A stretch of DNA of 64,000 nucleotides from RPRC01 sp034933285 (GTDB taxonomy: Bacteria; Desulfobacterota; Desulfuromonadia; Geobacterales; Geobacteraceae), in assembly GCA_034933285.1 (NCBI GenBank), contig JAYFNT010000013.1, forward strand, positions 32,229-96,228, given 5' to 3'. Position 1 is the first letter of the stretch. Each line of letters opens with the position of its first letter. The notes beneath the pieces were generated by a model. It searched no databases and was not told the DNA's origin. It was given only the letters and a program-made list of their open reading frames with translations. The translations under genes and the position numbers were made by a program. Below, in pieces: positions 9,392 to 17,883 of the stretch.

Positions 9392-11053
9392 ATGTTAACA
9401 GACCTTGTCATAAAGAATGTCGCCATCATAGATGAGCTTCATGTCGCCTTTCTCCCGGGCCTGAACATACTTACGGGCGAAACCGGGGCTGGCAAATCAA
9501 TCATTATCGATGCGATAAACCTGGTCCTCGGCGGAAGGGCATCAGCGGAGTCACTGCGCACCGGCGAGGATGAAGCGACAGTCGAATGTGTTTTCGGAAT
9601 CGAGGGAAACGCGGAAGTGAGCGGCATTCTCGCGCAGGCCGGTTTCGACTCCGGACCGGAGTTGCTGGTGAAAAGGACTATTTCCCGTTCAGGAAGAAAC
9701 AGGGTGTTCCTGAACGGAAGCCTAGCGACCACCTCGCTCCTTTCGGAGGTAACCACCCGGCTTGTGAACATTTATGGGCAGCATGAGTCGCAGACCCTGC
9801 TCAAACCCGAAAACCATCTCTTCCTGCTGGACGGTTTCGGACGCCTGTCACCCCGGAGGCAGAGCTTCATGGAACTCCACAACGAGTTCCGTTCCGTAGC
9901 TGATCAGCTGCGCAGCATGGAACAGGCTGAAAGTGATGCGTCCAGGCGCCTGGATCTCTTGAGGTTCCAAGCCGGGGAAATCGCCGCGGCCGGGCTCAGA
10001 CCCGGCGAAGATGCGGAACTGGCGGAGGAAAGGCAGCGCATTCTGCATACGGAGCAGCTGCTTCGCGCAAGCCGGGGTGTCTATCAGGTCCTCTATGACG
10101 GAGACAATGCGGTTCTCGGAAGCCTGCGCACACTGATCCGGGATGTAGAGGAAGGCGGTAAATACGACGGAGACCTTTCCGCCATAGCCGACCGGCTGAA
10201 CGAGGCCTATCTCCAGCTTGAAGACGGAGCATTGTGCCTGCGTGATTATGGCTCCCGGTTGGAAGCGGATCCGGGCCGTCTGCGGGAACTGGATGACCGG
10301 CTCGACCTCATACATCGCCTGAAGAAAAAGTATGCTCCGACCGTCGAGGGACTCATTTCGTTCGGCAAATCCGTGGACGAAGAAATTGAAGGGCTGGAAC
10401 TCGGGACGGAAAAGCGCGCGCAGCTGGAAAGGAAATTGGCCGAAATCGGGAAAGCACTCAACGCCGCGGGGCTGCAACTGTCGCAACTGCGCAGGGAGGC
10501 GGCTGGAAAGCTCGAAAGATCCATGGAGAAGGAACTGGCTGAGCTGGCGATGAAAAATGCCAGGTTCCGTGTCGGGTTTGAAGAGATTGAAGAACCGCGT
10601 GCCACGGGCATGGAGCGCGTGGAATTCCTGTTTTCCCCCAACCCGGGCGAAGCGCCGAAACCGCTGGCGCGCATTGCTTCAGGGGGCGAGCTTTCACGCA
10701 TCATGCTCGCGCTGAAACAGGTTCTTCCTGAAAGTGATGTTCCCACCCTGATCTTCGACGAGGTCGACAGCGGGATCGGCGGAGCGGTGTCGGCCAAGGT
10801 GGGGAGGAAGTTGAAACAGGTATCCCTGCGTCAGCAGGTTCTCTGCATTACCCATCTGCCGCAGGTCGCGGCCTGCGCCGACCATCATTTCAGGGTGGAA
10901 AAAGCGTCCCGTTCAGGACGTACAACCACCGGCATCGGGCTGCTTTCCGCGGAGGCCAGAGTCGATGAAATGGCCAGGATGCTGGGCGGTGCGAAAATCA
11001 CTGAAAAGACCCTTGAACATGCCAGGGAAATGTTGGAAGATAGTGCATGTTGA
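9392..11053 (+). CDS. recN: DNA repair protein RecN
   Basis: SMC-like ATPase that acts early in double-strand break repair. The 553-residue product has the N-terminal ATPase half with Walker A GETGAGKS at 29-36, LVNIYGQHESQTLL, a central Arg/Glu/Leu-rich coiled-coil region (about 150-370) and the C-terminal half with signature ASGGELSRIMLALK, Walker B TLIFDEVDSGIGG and CITHLPQVAA. Length and order are as in the family. Placement directly after nadK is common in bacteria. The ATG at 9392 has AAAGG very close and AAGGTGAG about 12 bases upstream. Confidence 0.97.
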   Translation: MLTDLVIKNVAIIDELHVAFLPGLNILTGETGAGKSIIIDAINLVLGGRASAESLRTGEDEATVECVFGIEGNAEVSGILAQAGFDSGPELLVKRTISRSGRNRVFLNGSLATTSLLSEVTTRLVNIYGQHESQTLLKPENHLFLLDGFGRLSPRRQSFMELHNEFRSVADQLRSMEQAESDASRRLDLLRFQAGEIAAAGLRPGEDAELAEERQRILHTEQLLRASRGVYQVLYDGDNAVLGSLRTLIRDVEEGGKYDGDLSAIADRLNEAYLQLEDGALCLRDYGSRLEADPGRLRELDDRLDLIHRLKKKYAPTVEGLISFGKSVDEEIEGLELGTEKRAQLERKLAEIGKALNAAGLQLSQLRREAAGKLERSMEKELAELAMKNARFRVGFEEIEEPRATGMERVEFLFSPNPGEAPKPLARIASGGELSRIMLALKQVLPESDVPTLIFDEVDSGIGGAVSAKVGRKLKQVSLRQQVLCITHLPQVAACADHHFRVEKASRSGRTTTGIGLLSAEARVDEMARMLGGAKITEKTLEHAREMLEDSAC

Positions 11054-11092
11054 GATGCGAAGCCCAGGCCCGCCCATAGAAAGGAGATTAGT

Positions 11093-11542
11093 ATGTTGCG
11101 CAAGGCCAGGTTGAGAGACGTCAAGGACATACAGAAGCTCCTTACCCATTATGCCAGCCGAGGTGACATGCTGTCACGCTCGCTGTCCGAACTTTACGAG
11201 TCGGTGCGAGACTTCTATGTTTTCGAGGAGGAAGGGAAGCTCATAGGCGCCTGCGCCCTCCATATCATGTGGGATGACCTTGCCGAGCTGCGGTCGGTTG
11301 CCGTCATGGAAGGGGCGACGCGGCACGGGATCGGTACCAGGCTGGTTCAGGCCTGTCTCGATGAAGCGCGCGAACTGGGGATAAAAAGGGTGTTCTGTCT
11401 CACCTACAAGCCCGAATTCTTCGGCGTGTTCGGTTTTCGTATCGTGGACAAAGCGGAACTTCCGCAGAAAGTCTGGAAAGACTGCATCAATTGCGTTAAG
11501 TTTCCGGACTGCGATGAAATTGCAATGTTGCTCGATATGTAG
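11093..11542 (+). CDS. argA: Short GNAT-type N-acetylglutamate synthase
   Basis: Acetyl-CoA-dependent N-acetyltransferase (GNAT fold), probably making N-acetylglutamate, the first step of arginine synthesis (cytoplasm). The 149-residue product consists only of the acetyltransferase domain: N-terminal LRKARLRDVKDIQKLL, beta-strand LRSVAVMEGATRHGIGTRLV with the acetyl-CoA loop, and the FFGVFGFRIVDK segment found in ArgA-type enzymes. It lacks the amino-acid-kinase domain of E. coli ArgA. A good Shine-Dalgarno (AAAGGAG) precedes ATG 11093. The role is inferred from similarity to the short ArgA enzymes annotated in Geobacter; a different small-molecule substrate is possible. Confidence 0.8.
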   Translation: MLRKARLRDVKDIQKLLTHYASRGDMLSRSLSELYESVRDFYVFEEEGKLIGACALHIMWDDLAELRSVAVMEGATRHGIGTRLVQACLDEARELGIKRVFCLTYKPEFFGVFGFRIVDKAELPQKVWKDCINCVKFPDCDEIAMLLDM

Positions 11543-11558
11543 CTCGAATTAATATTAC

Positions 11559-11652
11559 CCTGAATCCGTGACGCCTTCGCGCCTTCGCGAACGGGCAATG
11601 CCTCTTGTTTTCGCATTCCGCTCGCACGGCTCTCTGACGTCACGGGTTCAGG
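11559..11652. repeat. 94-bp element with 15-bp terminal inverted repeats
   Basis: Left arm CCTGAATCCGTGACG (11559-11573) and right arm CGTCACGGGTTCAGG (11638-11652) match except for one G-U pair. The 64-bp interior starts with a tandem 8-bp repeat (GCCTTCGC twice, 11573-11588). It fills most of the 141-bp gap between the argA-type gene and the tldD-family gene. It could be a dispersed intergenic repeat (REP/MITE-like) or a large RNA hairpin; I cannot see other copies in this window. Confidence 0.5.
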
Positions 11653-11683
11653 ATTACCTTTACCATAACCGGAAAGTTCCTCC

Positions 11684-13021
11684 ATGAATGCAGAACATAT
11701 CGCGGATTCGATCCTGAAACTACTCAAGGGACTATCCCTTGACGGCTTTGAAATCACTATAGGAAATTCCCATAACCTTTCCATAGAGGTAAAGGATGGA
11801 AAGGTAGATACTTTCAAATGTTCCGCGCCGCTAGGTGTGAGCGTAAGAGTGCTCAAATCGGGTGGCATGGGTTTTTCTTATTCAACCAGCCTGGCCGTTT
11901 GCGACCTGGAGCGAATGATTGACAATGCAATTGTCTCCGCTCTTAACCAGACGCCCGATTCCTGGCAGGTTCTGCCAGGGCCGCGTCGCTATGTAGATCT
12001 GCCCGGATTGTTCGATGAAGATCTGGCAGGTGTCGAAGAAGCACGGAAAATCGACTGCGCTATGGAATTGGAGCGGCTGACGCTGAAAGCGGACCCGAGG
12101 GTCAGGCGGGTTCGAAAGGCTGGTTACGGCGAGTCTGAATATCTGGTCTATGTTCGAAATTCCCTCGGCGTCAAAGGAATGTTTCGCGGCACATCCGTCT
12201 CGGCCAGTGTTTCCGCTGTTGCAGAGGAGAACGGTGATTCCCAGATGGGCTGGGATTTCGGCTTCGGCAATTTCTTCTCAGATATCCATGTAGACCGGAT
12301 CGCGGCAGCGGCGGCTTCACGCGCCGTTGGTCTCCTGGGCGCCCGCAAAATTCCGACCATGCGCTGTCCCGTTGTTCTGGACAACCACGTGGCGGCTGAC
12401 ATACTTGAGGTGCTTGCGCCGTCCTTCCTTGCCGAAAACGTGCTCAAGGGCAAGTCGATGCTTGCCGGATGCGCCGGTCAGCGGCTCTTTTCTGGGACGA
12501 TGACTATCAGGGACAACGGCTTGCTTCGTGGAGGCATGGCCACGGCGCCCTTTGACGCCGAAGGCGTGCCGCAGCAGGATACCCTGCTTGTGGAACAAGG
12601 GACACTAAAGGCGTTCCTGTATGACAGCTACTGGGCTCGTCGGGACGGGGCGGAATCTACGGGCAACTCAACGCGCGGCGGAATTAAAGGGCCTCCGCAC
12701 CTGGGTGTGACCAACTTTTACATCGAAAACGGCACCGCGCCTGCCGGTGACCTTTTGGCCGGCATTGCAAGAGGGGTGCTGATCACGGATGTGATGGGCA
12801 TGCATACGGCAAACCCGATATCCGGTGATTTTTCCGTTGGCGCAAGCGGTTTCCTGGTGGAAAACGGGGCTATTTCATACCCGGTAAAGGAAATCGCTTT
12901 GTCGGGAAACATTATCGAGCTTTTTGCCAATATCGACATGGTGGGGAGTGATCTTCGATTTTTCGGAAGCGTCGGCTCACCCTCGCTGCTGATCAGCGCC
13001 CTGGATGTGAGCGGGAATTGA
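11684..13021 (+). CDS. TldD/PmbA-family metalloprotease
   Basis: TldD and PmbA (TldE) form a Zn-dependent protease complex that matures peptide natural products and degrades unfolded peptides. The 445-residue product is PmbA/TldE-like: VEVKDGKVDTFKCSAPLGVSVRVL, GFSYSTSLAVCDLERMID, STRGGIKGPPHLGVTNFY and the C-terminal MGMHTANPISGDFSVGASGF segment. I do not see the HExxxH zinc motif of TldD, which supports the PmbA-type (non-catalytic) partner; no tldD is present in the window. An upstream GGAAAG supports ATG 11684. The 94-bp inverted-repeat element lies immediately upstream. Confidence 0.88.
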   Translation: MNAEHIADSILKLLKGLSLDGFEITIGNSHNLSIEVKDGKVDTFKCSAPLGVSVRVLKSGGMGFSYSTSLAVCDLERMIDNAIVSALNQTPDSWQVLPGPRRYVDLPGLFDEDLAGVEEARKIDCAMELERLTLKADPRVRRVRKAGYGESEYLVYVRNSLGVKGMFRGTSVSASVSAVAEENGDSQMGWDFGFGNFFSDIHVDRIAAAAASRAVGLLGARKIPTMRCPVVLDNHVAADILEVLAPSFLAENVLKGKSMLAGCAGQRLFSGTMTIRDNGLLRGGMATAPFDAEGVPQQDTLLVEQGTLKAFLYDSYWARRDGAESTGNSTRGGIKGPPHLGVTNFYIENGTAPAGDLLAGIARGVLITDVMGMHTANPISGDFSVGASGFLVENGAISYPVKEIALSGNIIELFANIDMVGSDLRFFGSVGSPSLLISALDVSGN

Positions 13022-13025
13022 TACA

Positions 13026-13097
13026 GGCAATAGGCGATAGGCACGGGGCAATGGGCAATAGGCAATGGGCAATAGGCACGGGGCAATGGGCAATAGG
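13026..13097 (+). repeat. Tandem array of ten 7-bp units (GGCAATA type)
   Basis: Ten consecutive heptamers starting at 13026: mostly GGCAATA and GGCAATG, with GGCGATA once and GGCACGG twice, followed by GG. It starts 4 bp after the tldD-family stop. A shorter array of the same unit in the opposite orientation lies about 100 bp downstream (13195-13231). Confidence 0.9.
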
Positions 13098-13194
13098 AAA
13101 AAGTCTTGATGTGAAAAAATGATCGGCATTGACGTATTTTTTCCAAAAAAATCCCGCCTGCAGCAAGCAGTTGTCATATGTCTTTTAGAAATTT

Positions 13195-13231
13195 CCTATA
13201 GCCTATAGCCCATTGCCTATTGCCTATAGCC
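13195..13231 (-). repeat. Inverted partial copy of the 7-bp array
   Basis: Five units read as CCTATA, GCCTATA, GCCCATT, GCCTATT, GCCTATA then GCC, the reverse complement of the array at 13026-13097. It ends 26 bp before the acnB start. The two arrays could pair into a long hairpin in a read-through transcript or extruded in DNA. Confidence 0.85.
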
Positions 13232-13257
13232 TGATTTTATCCATATGGAGAATATAT

Positions 13258-15801
13258 ATGATTGAAGCATACCTGAGGGACGAGGCGGAACGGAAGAAAC
13301 TCGGCATACCGCCTCGTCCCCTGGATATTGACCAGACCAAAGCGATTTGCCGACTGCTGCTGGATCCGCCTGATGGCAAGGAGGCCTTTCTTCTTGGTTT
13401 GTTGAAGGAGCGGGTCTCACCAGGTGTCGATCCCGCTGCGCAGGTCAAGGCTGATTTTCTCGGGCGCATCTTGTCCGGAGAGGTGAATTCTCCTCTGATG
13501 TCCCCCGTTGATGCCGTACGTATTCTTGGAGACATGCTGGGAGGCTACAATATCAGGCCACTGATCGCTGCGTTGCAGAATCGGGACTTGGAAGAAGCAG
13601 CTGCGGCAGCACTGTCCAGAAACATTCTGGTGTATGACGCGTTTGAAGAAGTGGCGGCTCTTTCTGAAACTGTTCCGGCCGCTGCCAGGGTCCTGAGGTC
13701 ATGGGCCGCTGCCGAATGGTTCACCAGCCGGCAGCCACTGCCCGATATGATCCGGGTGAAGATTTACAAGGTCGACGGAGAAATCAACACTGATGATTTC
13801 TCGCCTGCCGGCGATGCCTGGAGCAGGCCGGACATCCCCCTGCATGCCTTGTCCATGGGCAAAACGAGGTTCCCCGGAGGAATCGAAACCATTGCGGAGT
13901 ATCGAAAAGAGGGTTTTCAGGTGGCGTTTGCCGGAGATGTGGTGGGTACCGGCTCGTCGAGGAAATCAGCCTGTAACAGCCTGTTGTGGCACATAGGCGG
14001 GGATATCCCCTCTGTGCCGAACAAGAAGCGGGGAGGAGTGATACTCGGTGGAGTCATCGCCCCGATTTTCTTCAACACGGCCCAGGATTCCGGCGCCCTG
14101 CCGATCCGCTGCGATGTAACATCCTTAAAGAGCGGCGACATCGTAATAATAGACACTTTAAACGGCAGGATAACCTCGGAAGATGGAACGGTCCTCACCA
14201 CCTTCACATTGAAACCGGAAACTCTTGCAGACGAATACCGGGCAGGAGGACGCATTCCGCTCATAATCGGCCGGGCTCTCACCGAAAGGGCAAGAAAGGC
14301 GCTCGGATTGGACGGGATGACGATTTTCGCTTCGGTTCGAAATCCCGTGCCTGCCCCGGATCAGCCCTACACCCTTGCGCAGAAAATGGTGGGACGCGCC
14401 TGCGGATTGCCCGGTGTGCTGCCCGGCACCGCATGCGAACCCCGCATGACGACAGTCGGGTCCCAGGACACCACCGGGCCGATGACCGCGGACGAGTTGA
14501 AGGAACTGGCCTGCCTCCGCTTCCAGGCGCCCCTTTTCATGCAGTCCTTCTGCCATACGGCAGCCTACCCCAAACCGTCCGACGTGTCCATGCACAGGAC
14601 GCTTCCCGATTTCGTGGCTGACCGGGGAGGGGTTGCGCTCCGGCCGGGCGACGGCATCATTCACAACTGGCTGAACCGGCTCATCCTTCCCGATACGGTC
14701 GGTACGGGCGGAGATTCCCACACCCGTTTTCCCATCGGCATCTCATTCCCCGCGGGATCAGGTCTCGTGGCATTTGCCGGTGCACTGGGCTTCATGCCCC
14801 TGGACATGCCGGAGAGCGTCCTCGTGCGCTTTGTCGGCAAACCGAATCCGGGTATAACCGTGCGTGATCTGGTGAACGCCGTTCCACTGGCGGCTATTCG
14901 CCAGGGGCATCTCACTGTGCCCAAAAAGAACAAGAAGAACGTCTTCAACGGGCGCATCATGGAGATTGAGGGGCTTCCGAACCTCCCGGTGGACGAGGCC
15001 TTCGAACTGACCAATTCGGCCGCTGAAAGAAGCGCCGCCGCCGCGTGCATCAGGCTTTCCAAAGAGCGTGTAGCTGACCATCTCCGTTCTAACGCCGCGC
15101 TTATGAACAGGATGATCGAAGATGGCTACCGGGACGCCGATGCACTTAGGCGTCGCATCGAGGCCGTGGAGGAGTCGCTGTCCAGGCCTGATCTGCTGGC
15201 GCCTGACGAGGGCGCGGAATATGCCGCGATCATCGAAGTCGACCTGTCCCGCATAAGCGAGCCGATTGTAGCCTGTCCCAATGATCCTGACGATGTCCGT
15301 CTTTTGTCGGAAATTGCCGGGATACCCATACATGATGTGTTCATAGGATCCTGTATGACGAGCATAGGGCATTTCCGTGCCAGTGCCGAAATCTGGAAAG
15401 GCGGAAAGTTCAACCGGGCCGTGCGGACCTGGATCTGCCCGCCGACCCGTATGGACAGCGCCCGACTGCGTGAAGAAGGGTTGTATTCCGTTTTCGGCGC
15501 CGTGGGGGCCCGCGTCGAGATACCGGGCTGTTCACTCTGCATGGGCAACCAGGCCAGGGTGCCTGATGGCGTCACGGTTTTCTCGACATCGACGCGAAAC
15601 TTCGACAACCGGATGGGGAACGGTGCGCGTGTCTATCTCGGCTCTGCCGAGTTGGCGGCCATCATATCAGTCCTTGGACGCATACCGACGGTGGAAGAAT
15701 ACCTCGAAATTTACCGACGGCATATCGAGCCCGAAAAAGACAAAATCTACCGTGTCCTGGCTTTTCAAGATTCGGAAGGATATGGCGCAAAAAAGAGTTG
15801 A
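13258..15801 (+). CDS. acnB: Aconitate hydratase B
   Basis: [4Fe-4S] enzyme of the TCA cycle isomerising citrate and isocitrate; AcnB-type enzymes can also act on 2-methylisocitrate (cytoplasm). The 847-residue protein has the AcnB order: an N-terminal helical HEAT-like domain (about 1-160), the swivel domain next (VDGEINTDDFSPAGDAW, VVGTGSSRKSACN), then the catalytic domains. Cluster ligands are C699 (FIGSCMTSIGHF), C758 and C761 (CSLCMGNQ). ATG 13258 has GGAG 7 bases ahead; the longer frame from 13213 starts inside the inverted heptamer repeat and is rejected. Its stop codon overlaps the -35 box of tRNA-Gly. Confidence 0.96.
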   Translation: MIEAYLRDEAERKKLGIPPRPLDIDQTKAICRLLLDPPDGKEAFLLGLLKERVSPGVDPAAQVKADFLGRILSGEVNSPLMSPVDAVRILGDMLGGYNIRPLIAALQNRDLEEAAAAALSRNILVYDAFEEVAALSETVPAAARVLRSWAAAEWFTSRQPLPDMIRVKIYKVDGEINTDDFSPAGDAWSRPDIPLHALSMGKTRFPGGIETIAEYRKEGFQVAFAGDVVGTGSSRKSACNSLLWHIGGDIPSVPNKKRGGVILGGVIAPIFFNTAQDSGALPIRCDVTSLKSGDIVIIDTLNGRITSEDGTVLTTFTLKPETLADEYRAGGRIPLIIGRALTERARKALGLDGMTIFASVRNPVPAPDQPYTLAQKMVGRACGLPGVLPGTACEPRMTTVGSQDTTGPMTADELKELACLRFQAPLFMQSFCHTAAYPKPSDVSMHRTLPDFVADRGGVALRPGDGIIHNWLNRLILPDTVGTGGDSHTRFPIGISFPAGSGLVAFAGALGFMPLDMPESVLVRFVGKPNPGITVRDLVNAVPLAAIRQGHLTVPKKNKKNVFNGRIMEIEGLPNLPVDEAFELTNSAAERSAAAACIRLSKERVADHLRSNAALMNRMIEDGYRDADALRRRIEAVEESLSRPDLLAPDEGAEYAAIIEVDLSRISEPIVACPNDPDDVRLLSEIAGIPIHDVFIGSCMTSIGHFRASAEIWKGGKFNRAVRTWICPPTRMDSARLREEGLYSVFGAVGARVEIPGCSLCMGNQARVPDGVTVFSTSTRNFDNRMGNGARVYLGSAELAAIISVLGRIPTVEEYLEIYRRHIEPEKDKIYRVLAFQDSEGYGAKKS

Positions 15802-15826
15802 CTCCGTTAGCTCTCTTTGGTATAAA
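15798..15826 (+). promoter_or_regulatory. Sigma-70 promoter of tRNA-Gly
   Basis: TTGACT (15798-15803), 17-bp spacer, TATAAA (15821-15826). The -35 box overlaps the acnB stop codon (TGA at 15799-15801). The tRNA begins 17 bp after the -10 box. Confidence 0.75.
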
Positions 15827-15843
15827 TCAAAAGCTCTCGATGA

Positions 15844-15918
<75 letters not shown>

Positions 15919-15928
15919 GACTAACTCT

Positions 15929-15959
15929 GGGACCTGGTTTTATGCCAGGTCCCTTTTTT
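15929..15959 (+). terminator. Intrinsic terminator after tRNA-Gly
   Basis: 9-bp stem GGGACCTGG / CCAGGTCCC with a 7-nt loop and six T, 11 bp after the tRNA. Confidence 0.9.
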
Positions 15960-16181
15960 GATGACTCACATAAATCCGCATGTAACTTTTGCTGAAAAAA
16001 GCGCGTGTCTCCACAGACAGTATAAGTTCAAAAAAATCTCTAAAATATTTTTTGAATGTGGAACTTTTCTTTCGCCTTGCTTGTCTCATACCTTAAAAGG
16101 ATGCAAACAGGTATTTCCCACATGGGAATATCACATCACAAATGGAATGAGAGCGAGTATCAACCAGAAAAGGAGGCTGTA

Positions 16182-16457
16182 ATGAAAAAATCCGTCATGG
16201 GTAAAAGCGCAATGTTATTGGCTGCAGTAGCACTGATAGGCACAATCAGCGTGTCGGTTGCCGGGGCCGGGGATGCACCGGTGAAAAAAAAGGGGCCGGC
16301 ATTGCAGCAACTCGAAGATTTGGCGGGAAAGAAGATCGAAGATGTCAAGGTTCCGGAAGTTTCAAAACCCACGCCGGCAAAGAGCAGTTACGACGTAAAC
16401 AAGTCAAGCTCATCTTATGATGTGAATAATTCATCATCCACGGCTAAAGGGAAATAA
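16182..16457 (+). CDS. Small exported protein with SYDVN repeats, function unknown
   Basis: I do not recognise this 91-residue protein. Residues 1-28 form a Sec signal peptide (MKKS start, hydrophobic MLLAAVALIGTISVSVAG core). The mature part is Lys-rich, with LQQLEDLAGKKIEDVKVPEV and then a low-complexity tail holding a near-duplicate SSYDVNKSSS / SSYDVNNSSS. An AGGAGG Shine-Dalgarno (16171-16176) clearly selects ATG 16182; the frame extends upstream to 16056 without support. It stands alone between the tRNA-Gly terminator and its own terminator, so it is probably expressed separately as a periplasmic or secreted protein. Confidence 0.7.
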   Translation: MKKSVMGKSAMLLAAVALIGTISVSVAGAGDAPVKKKGPALQQLEDLAGKKIEDVKVPEVSKPTPAKSSYDVNKSSSSYDVNNSSSTAKGK

Positions 16458-16544
16458 CCGTAACTGGAGAAGGATGAAACAGGCAGTTTCGTCAAAGCTA
16501 CAGTTGCGCTGCAAACGATTTTGCGGCTGAGATCCGTAGAATGA

Positions 16545-16582
16545 AAAAGAGCTTGTCGGAAAAACCGGCAAGCTCTTTTTTT
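16545..16582 (+). terminator. Intrinsic terminator of the small exported protein gene
   Basis: Stem GAGCTTGTCGG / CCGGCAAGCTC (one G-U pair), 5-nt loop of A, flanked by A-run and T-run. Confidence 0.88.
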
Positions 16583-16669
16583 CATTGAAGATATTGAATA
16601 TCCTTTTGTATAAAGGTAGGATGCATAAGAAACTCCGACGATTTGCAATTCTGCTGCAAAGGTTCAATC

Positions 16670-17422
16670 ATGTCCGAAAATACGAAGAAACGCGTCTTGC
16701 CGCCTTCTCAACGCGATCATTCACTTTCCCGGCTGGAATCTGAGATAGGTTACTGTTTCAAAGACCGGCGACTGCTTTATCAGGCCCTTACCCACAGTTC
16801 CTATGCTTGCCAGAGCAGAAGGCCGGGCGTACTTGACAACGAGCGGATGGAATTCTACGGGGATGCGGTGCTGGGCTTTCTGGTCAGCAAAATGCTGCTC
16901 AGACGCTTTCCACAAAGTGACGAAGGAAGCCTCTCCTGCGCCAGGGCATCGATCGTCGATACTGAAACCCTCGCATCTCTGGCGGAGCGCGTACACCTGG
17001 GAAGATTCCTGTTTTTGGGCTCAGGTGAAGAAAAATCCGGCGGGAGAATGAAAAAATCGGTTCTCGCCAATTCCTTCGAGGCGCTGACAGCAGCCGTATG
17101 TCTTGATGGAGGAATAGCAAGCGCGGAACGGTTCGTGGACAGGTTCTTCAGCCCGCTGCTGCCCGCGGATGCGTTGCAGGACGAGGGGAAAGACTTCAAG
17201 ACGAAACTTCAGGAACTTTCCCATGCTGTGGGCTGCAATCCCCCAGTTTACATTGTGGATGATGTAAGCGGGCCTGACCATGATCTCATGTTCAGGGTGA
17301 CCGTCATTGTTGGGGATGACTGTTTTGGCAAAGGTACCGGCAAGACCAGGAAGGAAGCTGAGCAGGCTGCGGCAAGGGAAGGGCTGATGCTGCTGCAGGA
17401 GGACCTGCGACGTTTATCCTGA
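16670..17422 (+). CDS. rnc: Ribonuclease III
   Basis: Endonuclease that cuts double-stranded RNA, including rRNA precursors. The 250-residue product has the catalytic signature NERMEFYGDAVLGFLVSKML (a variant of the usual NERLEFLGDAVL), the second acidic cluster LANSFEALTAAVCLDGG, and a C-terminal dsRNA-binding domain (about 180-247) ending GKTRKEAEQAAAREGL. ATG 16670 was chosen over an alternative start at 16643 on length and AAAGG spacing. Its 3' end overlaps the end of the convergent thioesterase gene by 9 bp. Confidence 0.96.
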   Translation: MSENTKKRVLPPSQRDHSLSRLESEIGYCFKDRRLLYQALTHSSYACQSRRPGVLDNERMEFYGDAVLGFLVSKMLLRRFPQSDEGSLSCARASIVDTETLASLAERVHLGRFLFLGSGEEKSGGRMKKSVLANSFEALTAAVCLDGGIASAERFVDRFFSPLLPADALQDEGKDFKTKLQELSHAVGCNPPVYIVDDVSGPDHDLMFRVTVIVGDDCFGKGTGKTRKEAEQAAAREGLMLLQEDLRRLS

Positions 17423-17875
17423 GGTTGCAATCGCTACATAGTTTCCCGAGAATTCGACCGCGGTCCGATTGCCGCTCATCATGACCGCAGTCAACAGTAT
17501 TTTCCCGCGCCCCCTGTTTCCGACATCATTTATGAATTGTTCAAACGTCGGTGTGTCGGGCAGTTTACAGCGTGCTGTCAGGACATCTTTAACAGGCAGC
17601 GTATAAGTGATCGAACTTTTGTGGATCATTACATCCGATGGAATGCCCGCTTCCCTGAGTTTGAGGTGAAGCAGGCCCCAACCCGAAAGTACGAGCAAAG
17701 AAAAAATACTCCCGCCGAAAGCGGTACCTTTGTCGTTGACGTTCGGTTCGAGGGGGGCTCTGAGCACCAGAGATTTCCCGTCATATCCGTCTACCCTGAT
17801 CTGCATGCCTCCGGTTATGGGTATGCTGGTGTAAAACAGATTTTCAAGATAGCTGGCGGAGTTCAATAGATTCAT
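17414..17875 (-). CDS. Hotdog-fold thioesterase (YiiD C-terminal type)
   Basis: Probable acyl-thioesterase of the small hotdog family similar to the C-terminal domain of E. coli YiiD. The core GTAFGGSIFSLLVLSGWGLLHLKLREAG matches the helix-containing hotdog signature, followed by strands VMIHKSSITYTLPV and ILLTAVMMSGNRTAVEFSGNYVAI. Start is uncertain: ATG 17875 (153 residues) has AAAGG only 2 bases away, while a TTG at 17887 would overlap the upstream stop (TTGA) and add four residues. Either way it is coupled to the DUF445 gene. The substrate is not predictable from sequence. Confidence 0.75.
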   Translation of the reverse strand: MNLLNSASYLENLFYTSIPITGGMQIRVDGYDGKSLVLRAPLEPNVNDKGTAFGGSIFSLLVLSGWGLLHLKLREAGIPSDVMIHKSSITYTLPVKDVLTARCKLPDTPTFEQFINDVGNRGRGKILLTAVMMSGNRTAVEFSGNYVAIATSG

Positions 17876-17883
17876 TTCCTTTC

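Noticed and set aside
13026..13231. CRISPR array
   Set aside because: The units are contiguous 7-bp repeats without spacers.
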